From positions 1 to 64,000 of the forward strand of contig JAOAIT010000007.1 in the NCBI GenBank assembly GCA_026414565.1: a stretch of DNA of 64,000 nt, written 5' to 3'. This DNA comes from Verrucomicrobiia bacterium (GTDB lineage Bacteria; Verrucomicrobiota; Verrucomicrobiia; Limisphaerales; Fontisphaeraceae). The notes beneath the pieces were generated by a model. It ran no database searches. It had not been told where the DNA came from and was given only the letters and a program-made list of their open reading frames with translations. A program made the translations under genes and the position numbers. Of this stretch, positions 9,053-17,799 are shown in pieces; the stretch's first letter is position 1; each line of letters opens with the position of its first letter.

Positions 9053-9900
9053 GGAGAGCGCGCGGTTTGGCACAGACCGCGGACGTTTTCCTGCAGCAGC
9101 GCGTCGAAATCCGGACCGGAAGCGCTCGGGAGGGGGAAGTTGCCCAAGACCACCACCTTGGCGCCGAGGGCATCGGCAATGAAATCTGCGGCTTTGCGGC
9201 CTTCGGGGAGGTTGGCAATGACCAGTCGCGCACCTGCGGCGCGGCCGGCATTGATGACCTTTTCCAATTCGCTTGGGCGCGCGATGTCCGCGCCGGTGAA
9301 ATCGCCCGCCACCCGCAAACCGAGCCATTCACAGAAGTCGCGCTGGCGTTTGCTGGCGATGACGGGAACCCCGGCCAGCCCGGCTTCGCGCACCTGGAGA
9401 TGCAGCGTTTTTTCGAGCGTCTGCAAACGTTGGCGGATGGCGGAAAGTTGGGGCTGATAGGCTTCCGGGGGACGTTGCTGCCAACGGGCCAGGTGGGGGA
9501 TGATTTGCTCGCAAACCGCCAGATAGGTGGCTGGCACACACATGCCGCCGCGGACGCTTACCACGCCCACTTCCGGGCCGCCCGGCGCGCCGGCCTGCAC
9601 CTGAGTATCAAGGGCTTGCTGAAAATCAAAACGCAGCAACAGCCGGCACCGGCGAAGCGCTTCAGCCTGGCTGGGGCGAAGGTCAAAGTGCCCCGGGCAC
9701 GTGCCCGGCTCGGCCAGCCGGAGCAAGGGCACCGGCTGCTGGGTCACATCACGCGCGGCGGCCTCGAGATAAGAAGAACCGCAAGCCAGCTCGGCGGGAC
9801 GTGAGCGCGGATGGCATGCGGCCAGCGGCAGCAACAGCAGCATGATCCACCAGCTCAGCCGGGGCCGCCAGCCCCCATCTCCCTCCTTTTTTCCGCTCAT
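9049..9900 (-). CDS. Metal-binding lipoprotein of the ABC transporter (divergent ZnuA/TroA type)
   Basis: The 283-residue protein has a signal peptide ending in the lipobox LAAC, so it is probably a periplasmic lipoprotein feeding the ABC transporter. It has the overall TroA layout with a long connecting helix (~140-170). The usual metal ligands are altered: only one His is clear (CPGHFDLRP). The second and third sites read GGMCVP and VIASKRQRDF where ZnuA has His. Cysteine is unusually frequent for a periplasmic protein. ATGA overlaps join it to the pseudopilin upstream and the ATPase downstream. The role in metal uptake is inferred from context; the metal is unknown. Confidence 0.8.
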   Translation of the reverse strand: MSGKKEGDGGWRPRLSWWIMLLLLPLAACHPRSRPAELACGSSYLEAAARDVTQQPVPLLRLAEPGTCPGHFDLRPSQAEALRRCRLLLRFDFQQALDTQVQAGAPGGPEVGVVSVRGGMCVPATYLAVCEQIIPHLARWQQRPPEAYQPQLSAIRQRLQTLEKTLHLQVREAGLAGVPVIASKRQRDFCEWLGLRVAGDFTGADIARPSELEKVINAGRAAGARLVIANLPEGRKAADFIADALGAKVVVLGNFPLPSASGPDFDALLQENVRGLCQTARSP

Positions 9901-10577
9901 GGCGTTTTATATTGAGTACCATCCCGCGCCGCCATGCGGGCGATGACCCCCCCATCGCCGGGCTGACGATACCAGGTGCGGGCGGCCATGGGGGCACGGG
10001 AGTCCATGCTTTTGGGACTGTCAGGCCGCGGCCCCAAGCTCCAAATTACCCAGCGCACGGGGCTGTTGACCGGGGAGCTGTAATATTTGCCGGTGCTGCT
10101 GGCGCAGCGGGGGAAATCATCCGGCACCCATACGCGGTAATCGGCATCCGGCGTATCATTCATCAACGAGGGACCCGGTGCGGCATATTTATACGTATGG
10201 CCCGGATTAAAAGGGTCTTCCATGTTGGCGGCCATGCCGGGGCGGTCGCCCTTGGGCAAATAGCCTTCGGTGGCGAGTTCCAGGGGAAACTGGCAATAGT
10301 GCATGGCCAGGTCAGAATTGCAATTCACCCGCACCGGCGGCAGCCGGCCGCCGTAATCCTGACTATACATCTCCAGAGCCAGGCCCACGCCATAAAGCTC
10401 GGCATGCACCTTGGTGACTTTGGCCTTTTCTTTGGCCCGCCCCAAGGCCGGCAACAGCAGGGCGGCCAGGAGCGCAAGGATGGCAATGACCACCAACAGC
10501 TCCACCAGCGTAAAGCCGGAGCCTCGCAGAGGGGCGGCGCGGCCGGACGGCTGACACTGATGGCGCAACATTTGCAT
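9897..10577 (-). CDS. Prepilin-like protein (type IV pilin N-terminal methylation domain)
   Basis: The 226-residue protein has a short basic leader and the prepilin peptidase site G^FTLVELLVVIAIL, followed by a ~20-residue hydrophobic helix, as in type II secretion pseudopilins. The rest is a globular periplasmic domain of the kind very common in Planctomycetes and Verrucomicrobia, ending near a short DGGVIARMAARDG stretch. The ATG at 10577 (MQMLRHQ) is preferred to an upstream start at 10625 because it gives a normal leader. Its stop overlaps the start of the metal-binding lipoprotein by 4 bp, so it is the first gene of the metal transporter operon. Its real function is unknown. Confidence 0.88.
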   Translation of the reverse strand: MQMLRHQCQPSGRAAPLRGSGFTLVELLVVIAILALLAALLLPALGRAKEKAKVTKVHAELYGVGLALEMYSQDYGGRLPPVRVNCNSDLAMHYCQFPLELATEGYLPKGDRPGMAANMEDPFNPGHTYKYAAPGPSLMNDTPDADYRVWVPDDFPRCASSTGKYYSSPVNSPVRWVIWSLGPRPDSPKSMDSRAPMAARTWYRQPGDGGVIARMAARDGTQYKTP

Positions 10578-10894
10578 CGTGTTACGAATTAAAAATAAAG
10601 TAATAATTAACGCGCTGGTTGTCAAACCCCTAATCGTTGGGCGCCTTGCCCCTGCAAATCTGCGGAGTGCTGCCGGGCTGCCCCCCCGGATGAAACAAGC
10701 AGGCCGTGCGGTGGCTCAAAGGGTTTTGGTTTTTACTTCTCCTTTGGCCATCCCGGCGGACTGGCCATTGGCTGGCAGGGGAACACAACCGCAGCTTGGA
10801 ATTGCCAGAAACGGTCTCTTCTGTCATGCTGTATGTCAGCAAGCCGGAAAAGCGATAACAGAACGCGGACCAGCAGCATTGGCCAGGGGCACGC
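10578..10894. promoter_or_regulatory. Divergent intergenic region with a possible pilin-operon promoter
   Basis: This 317-bp gap separates the minus-strand pilin/ABC operon from the plus-strand kinase. The 40 bases nearest the pilin gene are AT-rich. On the minus strand, TTGACA (10625-10620) and TACTTT (10602-10597) are spaced by 17 bp and could drive the operon, leaving a leader of only about 13 nt. Nothing comparably clear was seen for the kinase, which has a weak purine-rich stretch (ccagggg) just before its ATG. No RNA gene was recognised. Confidence 0.35.
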
Positions 10895-13800
10895 ATGAGT
10901 GCCGAAAACATCAACCCGTTATCTGATTTGGATTTGGGCATCACCGTGCGCGGGCTGGTGCCCGGCCAGAAAGTGCTCAATCGCTTCACCTTGCAACGGG
11001 TGTTGGGGCGGGGGGGCATGGGAGTGGTGTGGCTGGCGCATGATGAAACGCTGAATTTCGATGTGGCGCTGAAGTTTCTTCCGGAAGTGCTGGCCAAGGA
11101 CCGCACGGCGCTGGAAGAGCTGAAACGCGAGGCGCGCCGCAGCCTGGATTTGTCCCATCGCAACATTGTCAAATTCTATTATTTCTTCGAGGACGAGAAC
11201 TGCGCGGGCATTTCGATGGAATACGTGGCGGGGGATACGCTGGCCAATTTGCGCCTGACGCGTCCCGGCAAGGTGTTTGAAGCGGAGGAGCTGCAGTCGT
11301 GGGTGATCCAGCTTTGTGATGCGCTGCATTACGCGCATGACGATGTCAAAATCGTGCATCGGGATTTGAAGCCCGCCAACCTGATGGTGGACGTGCAGGG
11401 CCGGTTGAAGATCACGGATTTTGGCATTGCCCGCAGTGTGGCAGAGAGCCTGACGCGGGCTACCATGCACAGGGGAGGGGTTTCCGGCACCCTGGTTTAT
11501 ATGAGCCCACAGCAGGCCATGGGCGAGCCACCCTCCGTGGCGGATGATATTTACGCGTTGGGCGCCACCTTGTATGAGCTGCTGACCAGCAAGCCGCCGT
11601 TTTATTCGGGCGAAATCCTGGCTCAGGTGCGGGAAAAGGTGCCGCCCTCAGTACAACAACGGCGCAAGGAGCTGGGGATAGAAGGCAAAAACATCCCGGT
11701 GGTGTGGGAGCGCACGCTGGCCGCTTGTTTGCAGAAAGACCCGGCCCGGCGGCCGGCGTCGGCGCTGGAAATTATTGAGCGCCTGAATCTGAGCGGCCGG
11801 CCGGCGGTGGTTGGGGCTGCCGTCAAGCCTGGTGCTGTGCAGGTGGTGGCCCCGGATGAGCCTACTGTGGTGGCCGAGCCGCCGCCGAAAACGCCGGCCA
11901 AGTCGCCCGGTACTGAGCCGCCTGGCACCGGGCCGGCCAGCAAACCGAAACGCTCCACCCGGCGGCCCAGCCGAGGGGTGGTGATTGAGGTGGAGACCGA
12001 GTTGACGGGGCCGCCTTTGATGACGCAGCCCCCTACGGCGCGGCCCACCACCCCACCTGCCGAGCCGCCGGAAAAAACCACCGAGAAGCCGCCTGCCAGC
12101 GTTTCGCCGCCGACGGCCGCCCCCAATATTCCTGCCCCCGCCGCCGCTCCCCCATCCACAGCGGCAGCCCCATCGCCGCCGACAGCCAAACCGGCGCTGC
12201 CTCCCCCGCTTCCGCCGCCAGCTACGACTCCCGCGGCGGCCGTTATTCCGCCGGAGGCCCCGGCTGCCGCTGCGCTGCCGCCAACAACCGAATCCCGGGA
12301 GGCTGCAGCAGTTCAACCCAAGCCTGCGCCCCGGAAGACACCCATTCGGGTGGAGGTGCCGTCTGCGCCCGCGGGGAAGCCAATGCCTGCGGCACCCGAG
12401 CAACCCCCGCCCGCCCCGGCAGAGCCCGTCAGGCGCGAGAAGCCCGGGATTTCGCCGGAGGCCCGGCGGCGATTGCGCCTTGTGGCCCGGGCCGCTGCAG
12501 CCGTGGTGTTGCTGGCGCTACTGGTTCTGGGCGCCGTGTGGGGTTGGCAATATTACCTCCGCGTGAAATCACCGCCGGGCCAGGTGGTGGTGGACGCCGA
12601 GCCTTCCGATGCCCATCTGGAGCTGCGCGGCCCCCAAAATTATGAATTGCCGGCCGGCAGCCGTGCTTTCCAACAGGTCGTGCCGGGTCAATATGAGCTG
12701 GTTGCCCGCCGCGCGGGCTATTGGCCGTCCACCAATAGCCTTAGCCTGCAGCCCAAGGAGGGCACGCCGTATGCGCGTTTTCACAAGGTCACGGTGCGTT
12801 TGACGCCGCAGACGGGGACGTTGATCCTGCAGCCGGTGCCGGAGGATGCGCAGGTGACGGTGACGGCGCGGCGCACAGAAACGGGGCAACTCCCCGCGGC
12901 CTTGAAGCAACGCGCCGCCGATTTCAACCAGAAACTGTTGGTGGGAGAATACGAGGTGACCTTGACGCGGTCGGGGTATCGGCCCTGGAGCACGAATGTA
13001 AGCTTGGCGGCTCAGGCAACGGTCGTGTTGCAGCCGGCTCTGGCGCGCAGCATGGGGCAGTTGCGGGTGGACTCGCGGCCGTCCGCCGCGCAGTACACGC
13101 TGACCGGCCCGGAGGGCCAGCGGCTGACGGGGGTTTGCCCGGCGCTGCTGACGAATCTGCCTTCCGGGCCGTGGCGGGTCAGTTTGGAGGCGGCGCAATA
13201 TGGCGGTTTTGTAACCAATGTGATGGTGCCGGAAGACGCCACGGTCACCGTGGTGGGGGAATTGAGCCGGTTGCAGGGGGATTTGATTTTCAGTGTGGCC
13301 GTCCCCCAGGCGCGCTTTGAGTTGCGGGGGCCGGTGGAGCTGAGCGGGAGCATCACCGAGGAATTTCGTCAGAAATTGCCGGTGGGCGAATACACGCTGA
13401 TATTGCAGGCGTCCGGGTATTATGGGCGCACCCAGCAGTTTGCCATTGTGGCCGAGCAGCCAACAGCGTTGGGGCGGCTGGAGCTGCAGCGGGTCACCGG
13501 CTGGCTGCGGGTGGTGGTGGAGCCTTCGGCGGCGGTGCTGACGTTGCAGCCCAACCGGCTGTTGCGTTCGGGGGACTTGCTGGAGCTGCCGATCGGGCCC
13601 TACACCCTGCAGGCGGAGCTGCCGGGCTATGACACGCGGCTGGAGAGCTTGACGGTATTGGAGCGGCAAACCAACCAGCGCGTGGTGCGGCTGAATCGCA
13701 GCCTGGGCGGGCTGGTGTTTCGAGTGCTGCCCGCGCAAGCCACCAATTACCTGCGCTATCTGAGCCGGGATCTGCCCGGCAGCGATGTGGCCCAGGTGCG

Positions 13801-16444
13801 TTACAACGAGCGCGTGGATTTGCCGACGGGGGAATATGAGTTGGAGGTGGGGTTGCCCCGCTATCAACCGCTGCGGCGGCGCATCATGGTCGTCTCAGGC
13901 ACGGTCACCAATCTCGGCATTTTAAGTTTGGAGCCATTGCGCGGTGGGATGGAGGTCACCTTTGCGCCGGCCCATGCGCGGGCGGAATTGGTGGCGGTGG
14001 ACGCGCCGTTGTCGCTGAGCCTGACCAATCAGGAGGCGGGCCGGTTGAGTGCGCCAGCGCCGGGGTTGCCGATGGGAGAATACGAGCTGCGGGTGAGCGC
14101 GCCCGGTTTTTCAAATTATGTGGCCCGCCTGAATATCCGGGCGGAGCAGACCACGCAGCCGGCGCCAGTAGTTTTGAGCCGGCTGCTGGGGGGGCTGCGG
14201 GTGAGCCTTGCCGGCCCGGCTACGGCGGTTGTTCAGGTGAGCGGGCCGGAAACGCCGCTAATGGAGGGTGAGAAGGTGGAGCAGCAAAAAAGCGGGGGAC
14301 GCGGAATTAGCTTCGACCGTCTGCCCACGGGGACTTACCGCGTGCAGGTGACGGCGCCGGGGCATGAGGCTGTGGAGCGGCGCTTGACTATCACCCCCGG
14401 AGGGCCTGCGGAATTGGAGCTGCCGGCTTTGGTGCGCAGCACTGGCGCCCTGGCCGTCGAGCTGCATCCGCCGGACGGGCGTTGGCGGGTGGAGCAACTG
14501 GCCTCCGAGGCCCGGTTAAGCAATGAAATCGCACCCCGGGAGCACACCGGGCCGGGGGGTTTCACGGGGCTGCCCACCGGGCGCTATCGGGTCACGGCGG
14601 TGCGGCCGCGCCAGTTTACCTTGCCCGGCCTGGGCAAGGAGGACTGGCAGGTGGTGGCGGAGGTGGAGGTGGCCGCGGCGCAGACCAATCGCGTGAGCCT
14701 GGACTTTCCCTTCGCCCGGGTGGCGCTTGAAACGCTGCCGGCGGGGGCGCGCTTGTGGGTGGGGACTAATCTGGTGCGCGAGGCGGGGCAGCCGGCCTTC
14801 CAAATCCCGGAGCTGGGACTGGACGAAAAAGTCACGCTGCTGGCGCGCCTGCCCAATCACCGTCCCACCAATCTGGTGGTGGACGCGCGGGTGCTGGGGC
14901 TGCGTCCGCAAAGCAGCCTGACGGTGACGCAAGCCCTGCAATTCTGGCCGGGTCCCCAAGGCGATGAGCCCTATTGGACGAACAGCCTGGGGATGAAGTT
15001 TGTGAATTTGAACCGCAAGGTGTTCATGGCGGTGTGGGAGTGCCGCGTGCGTGATTATACCAACGTGATGGCCGAGCGCGTCGCCAACCAGGCTCCCTAC
15101 GAGGAGCTGGAGCGGGGCACCAAGGAAGGCACGGGTAAGGGCACGATTGATCAGGCGCCCATCGTGTATGTGAGCTGGGACAAGGCACACGACTTTTGCA
15201 GCCGCCTGCAAAGGAGGGAGGCGCAGCAAACCATTTCGGCCAATCACCGCTATCGTCTGCCGACGGATGCCGAATGGAGCCTGGCTTTTGGCCTGCCGGA
15301 GGAGCCGGGAGCCACCCCATTGGAGCGCTCCGGGCGGATGGGGGCGCCGTGGTATGTGTGGGGGCGGGAGTTTCCGCCGCGCATCAATTGCGGCAACTTT
15401 CCGCCGTTTGTGAGTTTTGATTATTTTGACCGGCTGGCGCCGGTGGGAATGTTTCCGCCCAATGAAAAGGGGCTGTATGACATGGCGGGAAATGTGTGGG
15501 AGTGGTGTGAAGACACGCTGGACAACCAGAGCACGGAACGGGTGTTGCGCGGCGGCTCCTGGAAGTGGGACGTGGTGCACGGCGTTTATTCCACAGCGTG
15601 GCTGGCCTCCTTCCGCCGGGGGGCACCGCCGGGCACACGGGAGGATGACATTGGCTTCCGCGTGGTCCTGGAAATTACCGATGAACCGCCCGCCGCCGTG
15701 GTGCGCCCTCCGCCGCAAACGGAGACACCATCCAAAAATGTGCCGCCGGCCGTCCTGGCCATGCGCCATGCGCTGGGCTGGCGGGGCAGGGGATGGGACG
15801 AAGTGAGCCGGGAGCGCGACTTCAAGCCCAACCTGACCGAGGCCCGGCGGCAGTGGGAGGCCGCCGCCCGGGCGGGCGACTTGGAATCGCAATTCCGGAT
15901 ATGGTACTTGGTGTTCAATGAACTCCTGCCGGCACGCCGGGGAGATGATGCGCTGGCCACCAACCTCTTGCAGGAGGCCGCCGTGAAAGGGCTGGCGCCG
16001 GCGCGCCTTGAATACGCCGCCCAGGTTTACCGGGACACCTTTTCCTCCCAGAGCACGGGGCCGCAGGCCAGACTACTGACCGAGGAGGAAAAACAGGCCA
16101 GGCACAATCACGCGCGGAGCGAGGTGTGGAAACATTGTGAGGAAGTTTTGCGCCGGGAAACCGGCGTGCTGGCGGCGCGCGCGGCGTACCTGCTTTTTGA
16201 GCTGGAATACTATCTGGGTATCAGCAAAGGCCGGGCGTTCACCGCGGCGGATGGGTTTCCGCTGGAAGCGGAGGCCTTGCAGTGGCTGGTGGTGGCGGAG
16301 CAGCTTGGCCATTGGAAAGCCGCCAATAAACGCATGGAATTTGAACTCAAGGCCGGCCAGAACGCCAACTTTCGTTTGAAATGGGAGCGTGCTCATCAGA
16401 TGGCCAGGGAATATTTGGAGAGCGCTGGTAAAAAGGCGCCTTAA
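10895..16444 (+). CDS. Membrane Ser/Thr protein kinase with PEGA-like repeats and FGE-like domain
   Basis: This 1849-residue protein begins with a complete Hanks-type kinase (~29-295): the glycine loop GRGGMG, the VALKFL lysine, HRDLKPAN and DFG are all present. A Pro/Ala-rich linker (~320-520) leads to one membrane helix (~530-553), so the kinase is cytoplasmic and the rest external. About ten PEGA-like repeats of ~60-80 residues follow (~560-1340), many with a PxGxYxL turn. An FGE-sulfatase/SUMF1-like domain comes next (~1362-1590, with GMKF, YRLPTDAEW and AGNVWEWC), then a Sel1/TPR-like helical tail. The catalytic Cys pair of true formylglycine-generating enzymes is not visible. It probably senses an envelope signal; the ligand and targets are unknown. 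Confidence 0.92.
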   Translation: MSAENINPLSDLDLGITVRGLVPGQKVLNRFTLQRVLGRGGMGVVWLAHDETLNFDVALKFLPEVLAKDRTALEELKREARRSLDLSHRNIVKFYYFFEDENCAGISMEYVAGDTLANLRLTRPGKVFEAEELQSWVIQLCDALHYAHDDVKIVHRDLKPANLMVDVQGRLKITDFGIARSVAESLTRATMHRGGVSGTLVYMSPQQAMGEPPSVADDIYALGATLYELLTSKPPFYSGEILAQVREKVPPSVQQRRKELGIEGKNIPVVWERTLAACLQKDPARRPASALEIIERLNLSGRPAVVGAAVKPGAVQVVAPDEPTVVAEPPPKTPAKSPGTEPPGTGPASKPKRSTRRPSRGVVIEVETELTGPPLMTQPPTARPTTPPAEPPEKTTEKPPASVSPPTAAPNIPAPAAAPPSTAAAPSPPTAKPALPPPLPPPATTPAAAVIPPEAPAAAALPPTTESREAAAVQPKPAPRKTPIRVEVPSAPAGKPMPAAPEQPPPAPAEPVRREKPGISPEARRRLRLVARAAAAVVLLALLVLGAVWGWQYYLRVKSPPGQVVVDAEPSDAHLELRGPQNYELPAGSRAFQQVVPGQYELVARRAGYWPSTNSLSLQPKEGTPYARFHKVTVRLTPQTGTLILQPVPEDAQVTVTARRTETGQLPAALKQRAADFNQKLLVGEYEVTLTRSGYRPWSTNVSLAAQATVVLQPALARSMGQLRVDSRPSAAQYTLTGPEGQRLTGVCPALLTNLPSGPWRVSLEAAQYGGFVTNVMVPEDATVTVVGELSRLQGDLIFSVAVPQARFELRGPVELSGSITEEFRQKLPVGEYTLILQASGYYGRTQQFAIVAEQPTALGRLELQRVTGWLRVVVEPSAAVLTLQPNRLLRSGDLLELPIGPYTLQAELPGYDTRLESLTVLERQTNQRVVRLNRSLGGLVFRVLPAQATNYLRYLSRDLPGSDVAQVRYNERVDLPTGEYELEVGLPRYQPLRRRIMVVSGTVTNLGILSLEPLRGGMEVTFAPAHARAELVAVDAPLSLSLTNQEAGRLSAPAPGLPMGEYELRVSAPGFSNYVARLNIRAEQTTQPAPVVLSRLLGGLRVSLAGPATAVVQVSGPETPLMEGEKVEQQKSGGRGISFDRLPTGTYRVQVTAPGHEAVERRLTITPGGPAELELPALVRSTGALAVELHPPDGRWRVEQLASEARLSNEIAPREHTGPGGFTGLPTGRYRVTAVRPRQFTLPGLGKEDWQVVAEVEVAAAQTNRVSLDFPFARVALETLPAGARLWVGTNLVREAGQPAFQIPELGLDEKVTLLARLPNHRPTNLVVDARVLGLRPQSSLTVTQALQFWPGPQGDEPYWTNSLGMKFVNLNRKVFMAVWECRVRDYTNVMAERVANQAPYEELERGTKEGTGKGTIDQAPIVYVSWDKAHDFCSRLQRREAQQTISANHRYRLPTDAEWSLAFGLPEEPGATPLERSGRMGAPWYVWGREFPPRINCGNFPPFVSFDYFDRLAPVGMFPPNEKGLYDMAGNVWEWCEDTLDNQSTERVLRGGSWKWDVVHGVYSTAWLASFRRGAPPGTREDDIGFRVVLEITDEPPAAVVRPPPQTETPSKNVPPAVLAMRHALGWRGRGWDEVSRERDFKPNLTEARRQWEAAARAGDLESQFRIWYLVFNELLPARRGDDALATNLLQEAAVKGLAPARLEYAAQVYRDTFSSQSTGPQARLLTEEEKQARHNHARSEVWKHCEEVLRRETGVLAARAAYLLFELEYYLGISKGRAFTAADGFPLEAEALQWLVVAEQLGHWKAANKRMEFELKAGQNANFRLKWERAHQMAREYLESAGKKAP

Positions 16445-16484
16445 CCCCGGACGCGTGGCGGGGCGGGGCCGGTGCCATTTTGGG

Positions 16485-16499
16485 CTGTCGGCCCGACAG
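16485..16499. repeat. Short palindrome after the kinase gene
   Basis: CTGTCGG and CCGACAG form a perfect 7-bp inverted repeat around a single C, 40 bp after the kinase stop and 22 bp before the next ATG. No T-run follows, so it is not a standard terminator. It could be an operator for the downstream gene or an mRNA hairpin. Confidence 0.4.
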
Positions 16500-16520
16500 G
16501 GGCGAAGCTAGAATCAGGGC

Positions 16521-17066
16521 ATGAGAATTGAGCAGATGTTTGTGGGGATGAAGGTGCGCCATCCGCACTATGGCATGGGCGAGGTGAAGGCCCTGGAGCC
16601 GAAGCTGGCCACGGTGGTTTTTCCGCAGGGGGAACAAAAAATCTCGCCGGAGCTGAGCGGACTGGAGCCGGCGGCGCCGCAGGCGGAATTGAGCGGGATG
16701 ACCCGCCCGCTGGCGGAAATCATTCGGGAGACGGTGGCCGCGCTGGTGGAGGAGCTGGGGCTGGAGCGCGATGCCGGGGTGGTGGAGGGTCTGGGGGCGC
16801 GCTGGCATGGGGGCAAATTGGTATTGCATCCGGCTGATCCCACCTTGCAAACCAAGGAAGTGCCGCTGGAGGTGTTTTTTCACAAGATCGTGATGATGCG
16901 CAACAACCTGCGCACGCTGGAGCAGAAGATCAATGCCCACGCGCAATTAACCGAAGGCGAGAAGGTGGAGCTGCAGCAATACATCACCCGCTGTTACGGG
17001 TCCATGACCACCTTCAATTTGCTGTTCAAACACAAGCAGGATCAGTTCAGCGGCAGCAGCGCCTGA
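16521..17066 (+). CDS. Hypothetical protein with CarD/DUF3553-like N-terminus
   Basis: The 181-residue soluble protein starts with a small beta-rich segment (VGMKVRHPHYGMGEVKAL). This resembles the Tudor-like fold of CarD/DUF3553 proteins, which bind RNA polymerase or nucleic-acid enzymes. The rest (~65-181) is mostly helical and charged and matches no family I recognise. It follows the kinase by 76 bp and precedes the DUF2270 gene by 19 bp on the same strand. No signal peptide or membrane segment is visible. Only the N-terminal resemblance is claimed. Confidence 0.75.
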   Translation: MRIEQMFVGMKVRHPHYGMGEVKALEPKLATVVFPQGEQKISPELSGLEPAAPQAELSGMTRPLAEIIRETVAALVEELGLERDAGVVEGLGARWHGGKLVLHPADPTLQTKEVPLEVFFHKIVMMRNNLRTLEQKINAHAQLTEGEKVELQQYITRCYGSMTTFNLLFKHKQDQFSGSSA

Positions 17067-17085
17067 GGGACGGCGCCAGTCCGAG

Positions 17086-17784
17086 ATGAGCGAGCCGAAT
17101 CCAGAAACGCCCGCGCGCGATTTGCTGCGGGATCAGTGTTACGTCAACGCCATGGCGCACTTTTACCGGGGCGAGATTGGGCGCATCATGGTGTGGCGGC
17201 AGCGGCTGGACACCACCACCACGTGGGCCATCACGTCCACCGGCACCATTTTCACCGTGGCCTTCAGCGTGCCGGATGTGCCGCATCTGATTTTCTTTTT
17301 CAACCTGGCGATTGTGTGGGTGATGTTGTGGATCGAGGCGCGCCGGTATCGTTTTTATGATGCGTTTCAGGCGCGGGTGCGGATGCTGGAGGCGCATTTT
17401 TTGTCGCCCATGGTGGCGCAAAATCCGGAAAGACTGGAGGGGGACTGGCGCAAGCTGGTGGCGGAGGATTTATTGATCCCCAGTTTCAAGATCTCGCAGG
17501 TGGAGGCCATGGCGCACCGGTTGCGGCGGAATTACGCCTTCATTTTCATGATCATTTTGATGGCCTGGCTGGCCAAAATCTACATGCATACCCCCTACAA
17601 AATTGACTCGCTGGCCCGGTTGTACGAGGCGCTGGCGGTGGGGCAGATTCCGAGCTGGCTGGTGGCGGGGATGATCCTGGGGACGTTTCTCAGCGTGGTG
17701 GTGTTTGCCTTTTACGTGGCGCGGCACATGCCGCCGGAGATTACCGAATTTGGCGTGCAACGCGGCCGGCGCTGGCAGTTGTAG
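17086..17784 (+). CDS. DUF2270-type membrane protein
   Basis: The 232-residue protein has four hydrophobic segments in two pairs (about residues 45-60 and 65-85, then ~145-165 and ~185-208), with a charged cytoplasmic loop between the pairs. The RRNYAFIFMIILMAWLAK stretch and the AHFYRGE N-terminal motif match the DUF2270 family. No biochemical function is known to me. It is 19 bp after the preceding gene and ends 15 bp from a convergent gene. Confidence 0.8.
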   Translation: MSEPNPETPARDLLRDQCYVNAMAHFYRGEIGRIMVWRQRLDTTTTWAITSTGTIFTVAFSVPDVPHLIFFFNLAIVWVMLWIEARRYRFYDAFQARVRMLEAHFLSPMVAQNPERLEGDWRKLVAEDLLIPSFKISQVEAMAHRLRRNYAFIFMIILMAWLAKIYMHTPYKIDSLARLYEALAVGQIPSWLVAGMILGTFLSVVVFAFYVARHMPPEITEFGVQRGRRWQL

Positions 17785-17799
17785 GCGGGGGCGGGCGGC

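Noticed and set aside
12569-13867. A 432-codon antisense frame within the kinase gene
   Set aside because: It is a shadow of the PEGA-repeat coding strand; no recognisable domain.
14516-15892. A 458-codon antisense frame within the kinase gene
   Set aside because: It is antisense to the FGE-like domain and is His/Arg/Pro-rich as expected for a shadow frame.
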